A stretch of DNA of 64,000 nt. Origin: Pleurostoma richardsiae (taxonomy: Eukaryota > Ascomycota > Sordariomycetes > Calosphaeriales > Pleurostomataceae). The position numbers and the translations under genes were made by a program. Below are positions 1 through 11,817 of this stretch, one piece after another (the first letter of the stretch is position 1; the number at the start of each line of letters is the position of its first letter). The notes beneath the pieces are model-generated. The model searched no databases. It saw only the letters and a list, made by a program, of their open reading frames with translations, and was not told the origin of the DNA. The stretch lies in NCBI GenBank assembly GCA_030052745.1, contig JANBVO010000044.1:186001-250000 (forward strand), written 5' to 3'.

Positions 1-1
1 C

Positions 2-2329
2 GAGGGATGCCGCCGCCGGGGAACCGTCTGTGTCAGCCAGGAGTTCCCCGAGGAGACATCGGCCCCCAGCGGATCGACCCGCGTCGTGGGCGATCGCCTG
101 GGGAAGATGGAGGCCCTGGTCGAGCAGTTGGTGAAGAGGGTCGGGGTTCCAGCGGGATCCGGAAACCCGGGAGACCTTGCAGCGCTTGCTTCTGCAAGGA
201 TAGCCGGCGTGTCTCCTCGTGAGGGGCGGGAGGAGGACCAGAGCAGCAATCCTGGCCTCCCCACACCGGAGTCCCTGTCGGCCGAGTCTGCGAGGTGCCT
301 GACAGCGTATGATCATGCATCGGTAAGTTACCAAGTCATGGCTGCCTCTGGGTGTTTGCAAGGTTATGAAGCTGATGTCCATCAGAGCGGCTTGGAAAGC
401 GGACTTATCGATTCTTCTCGGGACCAGTTCAGTGCTCCGAGTCTCGCACCTGAGTTCGGCGATGCTTGTGGTATGGTTGCCAAGGCACACAACTACGAAA
501 AGCTGTCCAGGACGTTGCATGCGGCGTTGCCTTCACAACATGACATCGACATTATCGCTGAGACGGCCGAGAGGTCCCTTGGACAGTTCTATCAGATGAT
601 GTGGCTGCCTTACAGCGAACTGTTCAATGGTAATGACCACACAGTTGACGATCTTAGGAAGATCCCGCCACCGACCGCTCACCCTACCATCATCGGCCAA
701 AAGATGCTGATGCTGGCCATTCTCCTGCAGCATGTGCATCCCAGATACAACCCATCCATAAACAACCTTGAAGAGGACTGGAAGACCATGAGGACGCGCC
801 TTGTGTCGCTGGCGGTGACGTACGTCACGAGCCGGGACGAGCTCGTTGGCTCCTTGGAAGGCCTGATCTGTATCATGCTCGAAGCTATCTTTCAGACAAA
901 CATTGGCAACCTGCGACGCGGCTGGCTGACGTTTCGCCGTGCCTTGGTCGTTGGGCAGCTCATGGGCCTGCACCGGCCGTCCAGTCCTCCTATCAAGAAA
1001 CTTGACCCGTCTTCTAGAGTTGACGCGAAACACATCTGGTTCCGGATCATCTACACTGACACCTATCTCGCTCTTATGCTTGGCTTGCCACTGGGCTACT
1101 ACGACACCAGCTTTGCTTCCGGGCCAGTCATGCAGGTTGACACGCCCATGGGCCGCCTCGAGCGCATGCATGGAGTGGTGGCCATGAAGCTCCTGCAGCG
1201 CAACAACTCGGTCTACATGGATTGCAAAGAGGGATGGCAGACGACGCATGAGCTCGACCTCGAGATGCAGAAGGTGGCTAGGAGCATGCCGTCGCGGTGG
1301 TGGACAGTGCCGCAGCTCGGCGATATCAAGGACAAGGCGAACCTTTTCCCGGACACTTTACGACTCCTTAACCACTTCTATCACTACAACCTCCTGAACC
1401 AACTGCACTTGCCCTTTATGCTGCGCTCGTCGTCCGACAACAAGTACGACTACAGCCGGGTGACGTGCATCAACGCAGCGCGCGAGCTCCTCGTGCGCTT
1501 CATCGCCTTCCGTAGCGTCAACCTGGTGGCTTTCTGCTGCCGGGGCGTTGACTTCTTCGCCTTCATCGCCAGCCTGACGCTGATCCTCGCCCACCTCGAC
1601 GCGCACCGCCACGGAGAGCTGGGCAACTACCTGGCGCACCAGAGGCTCAGCGACCGAGGCATGATGGAGCAGGTGGCTGACATGTTCGCTGAGCTGCACT
1701 CGCTCAACAACGACCTCGTCTCGTTCCAGAGCATGCGCATACTCAAGCGGCTGCTGGCCATGGAGACAGACGCCGCCAACGGCGGCAACTACAGCACCAG
1801 CAGTGAGCACCACGCAGTCGTCAACGACTGCGACGTCGACGAGTCGGAGGGGGCGGTCAAGCTAACCATACCCTACTTCGGGACCATTCGCATCGCCAAG
1901 GAGGGCCTGACCAAGACCGCGAGCAGCGACCCTGTCCACGACACGCTCGTCGCAGTGCCCGCCGTGCCGGAGCCAGACGCCCTGGCCCCGTCGGCGAGCG
2001 GCTCGTCGGCGACGCCGGGCGACCAGGGTGCGTTCCAGATCGCGGACGGGACTGCCCCCGCCGCGTCGGACTGGCAGACGGTGCCTATGTCGTTCATGGG
2101 GCTGCAGTCGCAGGAGCAAGGCACGCCGACGCTGGCCGCGGGCGGGTTCTACGACAACTCGGCGAGCCAGCAGATGTACGTGCCGGCTCTGACGGCCGGG
2201 ACTGAGGACTGGGCGCTGCAGGGCGTGGACATGGCGTTCTTCGACAGCTTGATGAGGGGGCAGAACACGGACGGTGCGGCGCTTAACGCGCCGGTGGCGT
2301 GGAATACCTGGGGTAACGGGCAGATCTGA
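2..2329 (+). CDS. Zn2Cys6 fungal transcription factor (5'-truncated by window)
   Basis: Open from the first bases in the frame that starts at position 2. The first residues (GCRRRGTVC) are the last cysteine pair of a Zn2Cys6 binuclear cluster, followed by a short dimerisation-type helix (GKMEALVEQLVKRV). The middle is a fungal_trans-type regulatory domain (FRRALVVGQLMGLHR, then WFRIIYTDTYLALMLGLP), and the tail is acidic and Ala/Pro/Gly-rich, as in activation regions. The start codon and first half of the zinc cluster lie upstream of the window. A 63-nt in-frame intron at 323-385 is likely (GTAAGT donor, CTGAT branch, CAG acceptor), although the unspliced frame is also open. It acts as a nuclear DNA-binding regulator; targets are unknown. 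It converges on an MFS exporter gene, which it may control (inference). Confidence 0.88.
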   Translation, partial: EGCRRRGTVCVSQEFPEETSAPSGSTRVVGDRLGKMEALVEQLVKRVGVPAGSGNPGDLAALASARIAGVSPREGREEDQSSNPGLPTPESLSAESARCLTAYDHASVSYQVMAASGCLQGYEADVHQSGLESGLIDSSRDQFSAPSLAPEFGDACGMVAKAHNYEKLSRTLHAALPSQHDIDIIAETAERSLGQFYQMMWLPYSELFNGNDHTVDDLRKIPPPTAHPTIIGQKMLMLAILLQHVHPRYNPSINNLEEDWKTMRTRLVSLAVTYVTSRDELVGSLEGLICIMLEAIFQTNIGNLRRGWLTFRRALVVGQLMGLHRPSSPPIKKLDPSSRVDAKHIWFRIIYTDTYLALMLGLPLGYYDTSFASGPVMQVDTPMGRLERMHGVVAMKLLQRNNSVYMDCKEGWQTTHELDLEMQKVARSMPSRWWTVPQLGDIKDKANLFPDTLRLLNHFYHYNLLNQLHLPFMLRSSSDNKYDYSRVTCINAARELLVRFIAFRSVNLVAFCCRGVDFFAFIASLTLILAHLDAHRHGELGNYLAHQRLSDRGMMEQVADMFAELHSLNNDLVSFQSMRILKRLLAMETDAANGGNYSTSSEHHAVVNDCDVDESEGAVKLTIPYFGTIRIAKEGLTKTASSDPVHDTLVAVPAVPEPDALAPSASGSSATPGDQGAFQIADGTAPAASDWQTVPMSFMGLQSQEQGTPTLAAGGFYDNSASQQMYVPALTAGTEDWALQGVDMAFFDSLMRGQNTDGAALNAPVAWNTWGNGQI

Positions 2330-3172
2330 AAGGTCACGTTGATACATGTTTGTAACGCGTTGATCATGAAAGATGACGGGCTCGGTACTATTAGTAGGGA
2401 AGGAGATACGTGTAACGAAGGGCGATGATTCTAGCTGTGCGATATAGTATGACACTCGGGGGCTTACGGCGTTGGTCTGACGAGGAAGGAGGGATTCGTG
2501 TGTGATGATAACTCAGGGTGCTACTATCCCCACTAAGTGTTTTTGCTACTGGCAATATGAATTGGGAAGGTGACGAGCTTTCTTCACCACCCCAATGTTG
2601 AGTGCGCCACTCGTTTCATAAGCAAATGCGTGGGTTGAAAACGTGCCATAATGGTAGCTGGTAAGACAGTAGGAGAGATATAAGGAGTAAGTTAAGAGAC
2701 TTGGTAGGCTAGAAGAGATATAGGTCCAGAAGCTAAGTTAGAAGAATAGGTAGGTACCTAGGTTAGGAGTCAATCCAAGTTAAAGAGGCAGATCAATGGA
2801 GTAAGTAGGCTAGAATAGATGATACAACTTACATTGTGTGGAATTCGGAACTAGACGTAGCAAGAGGACGAGACTTCTAGGCACTAATTGCTACGGTCGA
2901 GAGGTTCAAGGAAGATTGGAGTAGTATTCGACGTTCCAGAGGGATATCGATGTAGGGAATATGCGTCTATCTTAAGCCCATCGTGCCGAGCAGATTAGCT
3001 GGCCAATTTATGCCTTCTCATCCCAGCCGGAACGCCAGTGCTCCGCACAAAAGAAATCCGCCAAGCACTTTGTACCTCCCAGCCTCACAAAAGAGCCTCC
3101 TTATAACGTATGAACCTCTATTACATTATATTTCCATGTCGAACCCCATCAGCCTCAGCCGGGGCAGCCCCT
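2330..3172. other. Intergenic, purine-rich degenerate repeat
   Basis: No gene seen between the two convergent 3' ends. At about 2640-2960 the plus strand is AG-rich and low in complexity; the motif TAGGCTAGAAGAGAT (2705-2719) recurs with one mismatch at 2806-2820, amid other TAGGTAGG/TAAGTTAG pieces. Confidence 0.5.
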
Positions 3173-5112
3173 TTATGCAGCACCGCCCGTGATCTTGGCC
3201 GTGTTGAGCTTGCTCCACCTCGCGAAGGGCCCGATGACGAGGGCCATTCCGGTGCCAGCGAGAGCGATGGCGAACGCGATCTTGATACCGCGCATGTAGG
3301 CGATCAGCACGCCCGTGAGCTGCTCCGGCGTGAAGACATCGCGCAGCTCCGTGGCGCCGGTGATGATGACCAGCGACGGGTCGATGTCCGGGGCGCTGTG
3401 GCGGAGCACCTTGACCATGACGTTGACGAAGGCCGACTGAGCTGCGGACAGCAGGAACGCACCGCCGACGGTTTGGAAGACTGCGATTGAAGATGCCATG
3501 TTAGCGACTTGATACTGACGAGGCGGTTGCGTGCGCCTGTGTTCGGTGGTAGGAGACGGGGGCGGGGGTCCTTGCACGTCTGCAGATAATGGGGGATGAG
3601 TACTTACAGAGAATGATGGCCGTTACCTCAGCGAGGTCCTTTGGCGGAGAAGTAGCCTGGCCCATGATGATGGGGATCTGGAACGCGAGGCCCCAGCCAA
3701 CGCCGCCGAGGATCTGGTAGCCGATCCACTTTCCGCTGCCGGTACCGATGTCGAGCGTGTAGATGAGCCCGGCGGCGATGGTTGCGAGAGCAGCACCGCC
3801 GACCATGACAGGGGTAGCGATACCCGTGGCCGTGATGAAGCCGCCTGAGACGATCGTGCCCGCCGTCACCGCCAGGATCAGGGGCAAGTTGCGTACGCCT
3901 GAGTTGGTCGGACTGACGTTGTCAATCGACTGGAAGTAGATTGGAAGATAGTAGACAATGAGGAAGTAAGCCCCAGCGAAAACGAAGGCGAAAAGCGAAG
4001 CGACGAGGTAGGTCCGGTCGCCGATGAGCCGCCGCGGCACCATGGCGCGCTCGTTTTGATAGTACTCCCAGAAGACGAAGGCGACGCTGATGACCACGAA
4101 GCCAACCAGGAGGCCGATGACGACGGATGAATCCCAGGGGTGCTCTTGCCCGCCGTACTGAAGGGCCAGGATGTACGAGATGATGGCGCCCATGACCAGG
4201 CTCACGCCCAAGGGGTCCATCTGCAGGAGCTTCTCAGTCAGGGTCGCTTCTACCGGCTTTGCGGCGCCCGGCGTGGTGAAAAAGAGCAGGATTATGAAGC
4301 CAGAGACGCCACCGATGGGCAGGTTGATGTAAAAGCACCATCTAGAATCATGTTAGCATCCATCCTTTATACACTTCGCAAATGAAGACTATGGGGAAAG
4401 CTTACCTCCAAGAAACGTGGTCGGCGAAGACGCCGCCCAGTAGGGGACCGATGACAGACGCGATACCGTACGACGCGCCGATGATGCCCGTGAACATGGG
4501 CCGCTTCTTCGGCTCAGCGGCGAAGGCGATAATGGTGTAGGCGCCGGAGCCGATACCCGCCGCGCCGAGCCCCGCCACGGCGCGCCCCACGATGAGTGCC
4601 GTCGAGCTGGGCGCAACGCCGCAGATGAGCGAGCCGAGCTCGAAGATGAAGATGGAGATGAGGAAGCTGATCTTGAGCGGGAAGTACTTGTAGGCCTTGC
4701 CCCAGGCGGACTGGAAGCCGCCCAGACACATGAAGAAGGCGGAGCCGTACCAGGCCACGTCGTCTAGGCTGTGGAACTCGTCCGTAATCCTGGGGATGGC
4801 CGTCGCCACAATGGTCATGTCGAGGGCGACGAGGAATATGCTGAGCACCAGCGCCACGACGATGAACGTGAGGCGGAGGCCGGTCGGGTACTCCTCTGCC
4901 GGGGTCTCTTGCTCAGAAGAGTCGACATCTCCGCGTTCCTCGTCCGTGGCATTGCCGGTAGCCTCCACCTTCTCGAACTCGGGGACCATCGACGGAGCTC
5001 GTGTCGAGCCGGTGTCGAAATCGCTCTGCTCGGCCTTGGTGTCGAGCATGGCGCCAGAGGTCCTGTCGCCAGGCTTCTCCCCGTCTACGAGGGTGTCTAT
5101 TGTAGAACCCAT
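3173..5112 (-). CDS. MFS drug:H+ antiporter, DHA2 (14-TM) family
   Basis: CDS is complement(join(3173..3480,3608..4341,4406..5112)), 582 aa. The soluble N-tail of about 95 acidic residues precedes the first membrane span ([20 protein letters not shown]). The DHA2 signatures are present: [12 protein letters not shown] in TM1 and [13 protein letters not shown], which is rebuilt exactly across intron 2 (4342-4405). The last intron is 127 nt (3481-3607). Length and span pattern fit 14-TM exporters of toxins and drugs in the plasma membrane. A TATATAT motif lies about 175 nt upstream of the ATG. The gene is convergent with the Zn2Cys6 regulator. No biosynthetic core gene is adjacent, so the substrate is unknown. 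Confidence 0.93.
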
Positions 5113-7426
5113 TGTCGTGTGTCGTTTGCGGGTCGTGACACTGATTAGATGCACTTGCTTGTCCTTCGAGCGGAATCCTTCACCAGAAGGGAGCGGCTTT
5201 CGACAGGAACTGAAGTGTAGTGCGGAATGGAGCTGTCCGAGTGTGGCTTCACACAACTCAGGGGTCAAGGAGGGCCGGAGGCATAATATATAGGAAGCAC
5301 CCTGAGAAGCGCAGAGAAAACCGGAGACATGATGAGGCCTAACTCCAGCTTACCTCATAACCTAATCCACCAAGCGGGCAAAAGAAAAACAACATCGGGC
5401 GGACCGACGAGGGTTCGGCGCAAGGAGTCACTCCCCGTGTGATGATTGATAACACGGCAGCCACAGCCTGGCCTGCGGATCCGCAACGGAGGTACCTACG
5501 TGCGGTGGATCCAGACGCTCTGGATACATCTGCTCCAACGAAAGGGGTGGAAGGACGAAAAGGTGCCCGATCGGGCAAGTTACGCGTGCTACTGCTGACA
5601 AGCACTGCTGCGTGCGGTATGGGTACGACTGGGTCTGCGCCGCCCTGCGCCCCGTTGCCAGGGGTCGTCCGGGCCCAACCTATCGGCCGGGACTCCAATC
5701 GGAGCAAGGCATAGAGGCTCGGGACTTGAGACAAGGGCGGTCTGGCTGCCACCCTTCACGCGCCGGCTGGGCGTGTCTGCCCTACGCACCTCGGACTTAG
5801 TCCACACCACGGGCCCGGACTTGGATGGACATACGGAAATAATCCGAGAAAGTTGGCCCGTCTCAGGATCTGTTGCCTAGACTGACTCTGACCCAGCAGA
5901 GATGATCGACCCCCTATCATGATGTCTCATCTACTATGGCGTTTGCGGACGCTATCAGACGCCATACTAGTTCCCCCTCTTCCTCCGCCGAAATCTCGGA
6001 GGAAAGTAGTGCGGGAGCGGTCCATATTTATAAGATCGCTCCCCACTTCGCACTTCATGTTATGCCGACCCAACAAACTCGTCACAGCCTGAGAGACAGC
6101 CGGCTGAAAAGCCAGCGTTGATCCCCGATCGGTGACTAAGGCTTCCTTCACTCAACCTGCCTATGCTGCCTGGTCTTTCGATTCTCTGATGTATGTGGCC
6201 CGTTCATCCTGCGATGAGCGTCGGCGCTGAGTCACCTGGGCCTCGTTGCACCTCCGCAATCACGGCCAGACTGGCCCTCCGACATTCTTTGAGATGCCCA
6301 CCCGCTGTAGCAACTTATCATCGGGAGTCGGCTGTCGGGCATGGATTTGTCCGTGCGTACATTGTCCAACCACATAGGCGCGGTGATGTGGGACTGTATT
6401 GACTCACACCCTGCGGTGCCTTGAGCCCCCAAGGGTCAAGGAGACAGCATCGTGCCAGCTGGTCATGAACTTCACGTCAGCTCTGATCACCGCCGACCTC
6501 GTGCATATACGGGCGCGTGTGGTGGTCAAGGGCACGTCCCCGGGACTCCGGTCAGGGCCTGCGATATGTGTGACCTGAGGATCCGCCTATGACCAATAAC
6601 GAATTTCTCGGCGTAAGATGAGGTGCCACACTTTGCTTACCGGAAGTTTCACAGTCTAGTTGTCTTCCACTTCTGCCAGAAGGATGATACGGCTTATGCG
6701 TGTAAGCCGCTAATGTCCCTTGTGGACTCTGCCAATCCACCAACCGGCCCTATCATATGAACGTCCTTGTATCCCTCGAAACTTGAACCTGGTTCAGATT
6801 ATAATGCCGAGGTTAAGACAGGTGACGTCGACGGGCGTACACAGCATCCCGAGACAAAGTTCATAACTCGAATGTTCTTTTTCGCGAACATTCTATGTGG
6901 CTTGGACACATTGGAGGGCCGTCATGACGGGGTACTTGAAGGGCCCGTAATATCAAGAGCAAAAGGTGCTGTGCCGAGAAACGATTTGCTGGACAGAATG
7001 GTATAATAATCCCTACGGTTTGGCCGCGGCCTCCCACGGGGTCTTATTGATGCCGGGATCTTGGGCGCTTATCGAGATATATGCTCAACGAAGGTCGTCA
7101 TGAAATCATGATCCCAGCCCAAATCCAGGTGGGCAACAGCCTGCTACCACAACCTTCAATGAGACTAGGCATCTGCTGACAATTTCCTCATGTCGTTGCT
7201 CCAGTTTAAGGCACAAAGACACAGCCTTGGCTGATAAGTGAACATGGTTGACGTTGATTGACTGGCAAAGCAGGCGATTATGGGTGGCATGGCGGAAGCA
7301 GCGGCCGCACGGAGATTTCGGTCAACAGTAGGGCATTCTCCGGATAAAACTTGGCCTGCATCGGGGCAATACAATGAGGCGGACGTGAAAACTCGATTAT
7401 CTTCTGGGCTAGAAGCATCGGTATGC
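5113..7426. other. Gene-poor intergenic region
   Basis: About 2.3 kb upstream of the exporter. Only short unsupported ORFs occur (up to 137 codons, with no recognisable domain and no splice-linked continuation). No transposon ends or tandem repeats were recognised. Confidence 0.5.
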
Positions 7427-8970
7427 TTAACAGGACCCCTTTCCGGTACCAACAACCCATCGTAGTGGCTGCGCTACGGATATTCGAGATAGGTATTCAA
7501 GTGTGCGCCTTGCAAAAGAGTCCATAGGCGATGGCGGCGTCTTGCATCGCTGTCGCCATGCGAATATCTCCCATGGTTTGTCCAGCGGGATTGGCTCCTT
7601 ACTCCTGAAGACGCCGGCAAATTTGATGGTCTGCGGTGCGAGCAACTCGTCCTGTGGGGAAAGGGCTCCGAGATCGACCTTTAGCTCGAGGCACCCGTTC
7701 CCTAAGAACGGGATGGAGATTCTGAACTTGTCAAGTGTCTCCATCATTCGAGCCCTCAGCGATGCTCGGAGAGGTTCTCTGAATGGGCAGAGGCGTACGA
7801 TGCCCTCGGCTTTATCTCCATCGAGCCCATGGTCTCATCCAGCGCACGTTCCGGAGCCTCCTTCCCCCATGAGTCGTCACCGAAGAGCAGGGTAAGGTTG
7901 TCAAGGCTCTTTGCCGAGTCCTGGAAATAGCGTCCAATGTACTCAGGAGTACAGGAACCAACAGACGTCCTGCTCCTCGAAAGGCTCAAGCTCTAGTTTC
8001 TCGCCGGCGTCGGAGGCGCGTAAAAGATCGTCTCGAGCCTTCCTGACGATTTGTTCCATCCGGCCAGCCTCGACAATCCTCTCCCTTACCCACTGCTCCT
8101 GTTCCTTGGTTTGTCGCAGCTTCTTCCGCTTCAAGCGACGATACCGCTGCTTCAGCGCCTCCTCATCACTCCGGCCTGAGTAGTCTGCGTCTACATCCGT
8201 GTCCCATTCGCCGTCATAGTCCTCGTCGACGTCACTTCCGTTCTTGTTGCTGGAAGTGTTCCCGTAGGAGATTTCACGTTCCAAGTACTTGATCTCCTTT
8301 CGAGTGACATGGACTTCCTCAAGGCCCTGTCCATCCTCGCCGCTTCGTCAGCCATCTTCAAGGCTTCTTCTTCCAGCCTCTGCTGCTTTGCAGCCTCCTC
8401 CGCAGCCCCCTTGGCCTTCTTCGCAGAATCCTGTGCCTCTCTCTCTTTCCGCCTCTGTTGCTTTGCAGCCTCCATCTCCTCTTGCTACTGCTTTCTCCAT
8501 GTAGCCTTTCTTTCGAGCTTCACCCTTCTTCGTTGAGCCGCCTCGGCCTTCTCTTGTCTATGCGCCTCAAACATTCTCTCAAGCATTAGCTCTTTTGCTC
8601 GAGCGCGAAGTAATGGCATATCCGGCCTCTCCCGACGCTCTCTCGCCTCTCGCTCCCGACTGTGCCGTACCGGCTCTCTTTCTTGAGGCAATGCTGCATC
8701 TGATTGCTCCGGATCGTCCCTAGCCTCTCGCTTCCGTTTGCGCTGCCTGCGTTCTTCTTCGTCTCGTTCTTCAGCAGTGACAGCGAGGTCGTCCGCGACT
8801 TGCTCATGAGTGGCCCGATGTTCCTGGCTGGCAAAATGTGGGTTTTGTGATTTAAGGGCATGGAGGGTTTCCTCAAGCTGCTCTTGCCATTCGATATGAT
8901 CGTCTCCAGCGCTGGATTCCCCCCGATCAATATAATGGGGCGGTCGTCGTGACGAACCTGTTTCGTCCAT
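7427..8970 (-). pseudogene. Decayed gene for a Glu/Arg-rich coiled-coil protein
   Basis: A chain of minus-strand reading frames gives one continuous-looking protein if read in order. It has a Ser/His-rich start (MDETGSSRRPPHYIDRGE), a long charged helix rich in R/E/K/Q/A (coiled coil), an acidic Asp-rich segment (SDVDEDYDGEWDTDVDADY), another basic helix, and a final globular part with no domain I know. Breaks: a TAG between the first two pieces near 8484 (a CAG-to-TAG change would explain it), a frame change near 8310-8325, another near 7950-7960, and further disruption near 7750. Local GC is ordinary, so this is not typical RIP decay. A multi-intron gene is a less likely alternative, because no good donor/acceptor pairs sit at the frame changes. 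Confidence 0.5.
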
Positions 8971-9625
8971 CTCGCCGTCCTCTATGCACGAAGAAGTGCT
9001 GCCATTCTTTGATCCGCAGCGCCAAATGCTCTCAGGGAGCCTGCAAACGTTTACGACGTGATCTCGGCTCTCGGGTGTGATCGACGGGCGTTGCGCGTCG
9101 TGTCAGCTCGACTAAACCCCTGAACATTTACTGATCTCGCACGTACCATTTTACTGGCGCTGATCCACCTTCCCCCCTGAGACTTGCATTCAGTCTTATT
9201 GGGACGACTACATCTCTCGGATCCGAGCCGGCCGGGAAATCGCCAGATGCTTTCATGGGCTTGGGGCGTTGTATCACTGCGCCAACTTCCGCTCAAGTCT
9301 AGCATTCCAGGCCCAGAGGAAATATTAAGGTACGAATCTCAGCTTTTGATATCTCAGCGGGGCGCAAGCCACTTAGCCCCTACGTTCCGAGGTCTGTCAA
9401 CTGGCCTGGTAATGCGAAGCGGCAGAATGGAGGCTTTCTCGGTTATCGCATCTTTTCGTACTGTTACATCAGGCTCCAAATTACTACTCATTCATCATGT
9501 CCTACTGATAATTACACCTCCTCGCGTAGAAGAAGCATTTCGCCTTCAAATCGTCTCGGTCAAGGGGAGAACTGCATTTTAGATAACTATTCTGAGATGA
9601 CAGAAAGCGGTGTCCTCAGCGTTCC
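8971..9625. other. Intergenic, no gene seen
   Basis: Lies between the decayed coiled-coil gene and the 3' end of the small secreted protein gene. No supported ORF, repeat or RNA was found. Confidence 0.5.
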
Positions 9626-10216
9626 TTAGGCCGAAGGCTTTGTCCAGGGACGACACTTGTTGGCAGCACAATAACCGGCGCAGCACGCGCCCACGTACTG
9701 GCCGTCCTTGTAGCAGTCGCCTGTTTCACGAGCGTCAGTGATGCTCTCTCATAACCCACGCCGTCAAGCCCATAGATTGGATGCAGGTCAGTTGGTCTTG
9801 CTTACCATATGTTGGAATACATGTACCCGAACAGCTCACAGAAAGGATAGGTTGCGGAGGCCCGACGATGAGCTGCTGGACAGGAGGATTGCCGTCACCG
9901 AGGTTCTGGACGAGCGTCACCAGGTCAGGAGTCTCGAATTTGCATTGCGAGTAGGCATTGAAGTCAGGTGTATCAATGATATTAACACTGAGATCGTTAT
10001 CTATGCAACAGCTTTTAGCACAGGGTTTGTGCGAGGGCATTGAAGTGGCATACATGTAGGATGGGATTGCCCATCGGCCGGGATGGTCAACTCGTATGAG
10101 GCTGGCCCTCCATGGAAGATAAGATGGACTTGCTGGAAGCCGTCGCGCTGTTCAAGTGTTGCACGAGCGGAAGCCTCAGCAGCCGCGGCGATAATGAGTG
10201 GGATGGTGAACTTCAT
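9626..10216 (-). CDS. Small secreted cysteine-rich protein (effector-like candidate)
   Basis: CDS is complement(join(9626..9720,9806..10000,10054..10216)), 150 aa; both introns are GT-AG (53 and 85 nt) and join in frame. The N-terminus MKFTIPLIIAAAAEASA is a signal peptide. The mature part has eight cysteines, five of them in a compact C-terminal knot (DCYKDGQYVGACCAGYCAAN, then KC), preceded by CSGTC. No catalytic motif is visible. Size, signal and cysteine spacing fit the apoplastic small secreted proteins of plant-associated fungi; an effector role is inference. The gene is isolated in a gene-poor stretch, with more than 600 bp to the left and more than 1 kb to the right before the next feature. 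Confidence 0.82.
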
Positions 10217-11400
10217 GGCTTGTGGTAGGACCGTAGGAAAGGTATTGATGGGCTCTGGTGAGGACAGTTGGGCAGTTGGGTTTGGTTCATAACGAGACAG
10301 GGCGTTTCCTCACCTGCGTACTCGTTCTTATAGATTTCGACATCGTCTAGTAGGTGCCGGCCGCTCCGATGTTGGGTCAGTCTTCATTTTCATATCTGGG
10401 CTTATGTCTCATCTCCCGGAATACGAGAACTGCGGCTCGCATGTCGTCATGAAAAACTGGCGTTCTTTCATCAACATCCAGCTGGACCCCGATTACCCCA
10501 GATCTGCCGTGCTTACAATGTCTAGTGTCGCTGGCGACTCTTGGCGGCTGAATAACCGTTTAACATGACTGGACTATCGCTCGGCTATGTCTGCCGTTGG
10601 TAGGGCTCTTGTGACACCAGCTCCACGATTGATCTGCGCCTACGACCACCTGACCTCGTACCCTGAAATAGCATACTGCATGTGCTCGTTCAAGTCATTA
10701 TGTAATGAGACGGCATGTTACACTATCAAGCGGTTGTTCTAACATCGACGCCCGCTCGACAAGGAGGTTAATCCGAACTTGGTGGCGAAACACCTAATAT
10801 GCTAAGGGGACAGTCTTGTTGGCTTCAGTTGGATGCTGTAATAGAGCCACTAATCCCTATGATTAACCTCAGGTCATCGTATCGAACCAAATCGGACTGC
10901 TTCATCTCGTCGAGACCTAACAAAGTCGTGGCGTCGCACTGACTGAACCATGCTCGGCGATTCATGTAGCACAGGTCCACGCCCGCTGAGGTGATCTATA
11001 GCAGAATCAAGCCAGGTCTTGTCTGTGAGAAGTCCCGAAAGCTTCTCGCATCAGCTCATAAGCACATGTTCATGCGGCCGCTGCTAGGAGGCAAGACAAT
11101 GCTGCTGAGGTGATAAGGACGAGAACACAGAGAGTGATTGTATCTTCGGAGAGGCCGCGGAGCACACATCTCCACCGGTTGCGGCACCATCTCGAGCGAC
11201 ATGTCCAAGACATCAGGATCCGTCTCATTAGAACGGCGACACCCGAAACCCTCAACAGCGTCTGTCCAAAACAACGAATTGAATAGAGACATCAAAACAA
11301 ATCCTCCAGAGGCATTGACACTCATGCAAAGCCACCGTGGGGGAAACTTGTGACAAAATCTTGGGGCAACCCCTCCGCGTTCGTCATGTATATGCTCACT
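10217..11400. other. Intergenic, promoter side of the secreted protein gene
   Basis: 1.18 kb with no supported gene on either strand. The longest ORFs lack domains and splice-linked extensions. Confidence 0.5.
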
Positions 11401-11817
11401 CTACTTCATCGTTGGATTCTGCATGTTTGCCAGGACTACCCGATACCCATCCGGATCCTCAAATGTCTTGCCATGCTCATCCCAGTACGGATTATAGCTC
11501 GCTACTGATAGAAAGCCACAGTCCTCCATGTGCTCCACGATTGCCGTGAATGCCTCCTTATCCAGTATGTAGAAGACTAGTAGATTATCCTGCGTTGGAG
11601 CACGGCCAACCTCATGGTGGTGTTTGTGGGTGAACTCGAGGTGGTAGCCTGCGCCCTCGTGGCCCAACATGACTCCATCAAAGCCGTTGTGGTCGCTGAA
11701 CTCGCCGATGATCTTAAAGCCGAGCCCATCGCGGTAGAAGGAGAGGAGGCCCGCGATGTCGTCTGTCGGGCGGGCAATGCGGATATGAGAGCCGACAAGC
11801 GCAGTCGCTTGAGCCAT
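11401..11817 (-). CDS. VOC-superfamily (glyoxalase/bleomycin-resistance fold) protein, YycE-like
   Basis: Single exon, 138 aa from the ATG at 11817. The frame is open 20 codons further upstream, but the upstream Met gives a segment without family similarity, so I prefer MAQATALVGSHIRIARPT. Two beta-alpha-beta-beta-beta modules are visible: IRIARPTDDIAGLLSFYRDG then LGFKIIGEFSDHNGFDGV, and later FEDPDGYRVVLANM. Candidate metal ligands are His in GSHIRI and Glu in YHLEFTHKH. This is the short one-domain class resembling Bacillus YycE. The reaction is unknown; VOC enzymes include lyases, isomerases and drug-binding proteins. It is probably cytosolic, with no signal peptide. Confidence 0.85.
   Translation of the reverse strand: MAQATALVGSHIRIARPTDDIAGLLSFYRDGLGFKIIGEFSDHNGFDGVMLGHEGAGYHLEFTHKHHHEVGRAPTQDNLLVFYILDKEAFTAIVEHMEDCGFLSVASYNPYWDEHGKTFEDPDGYRVVLANMQNPTMK

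Noticed and set aside
533-1249. 238-codon minus ORF inside the Zn2Cys6 regulator
   Set aside because: Shadow frame; the plus strand has a clear fungal_trans domain.
5113-9625. RIP-decayed transposon in the gene-poor tract
   Set aside because: No AT-rich drop, transposase-like frame or terminal repeats; the only coding remnant is a non-transposon coiled-coil gene.
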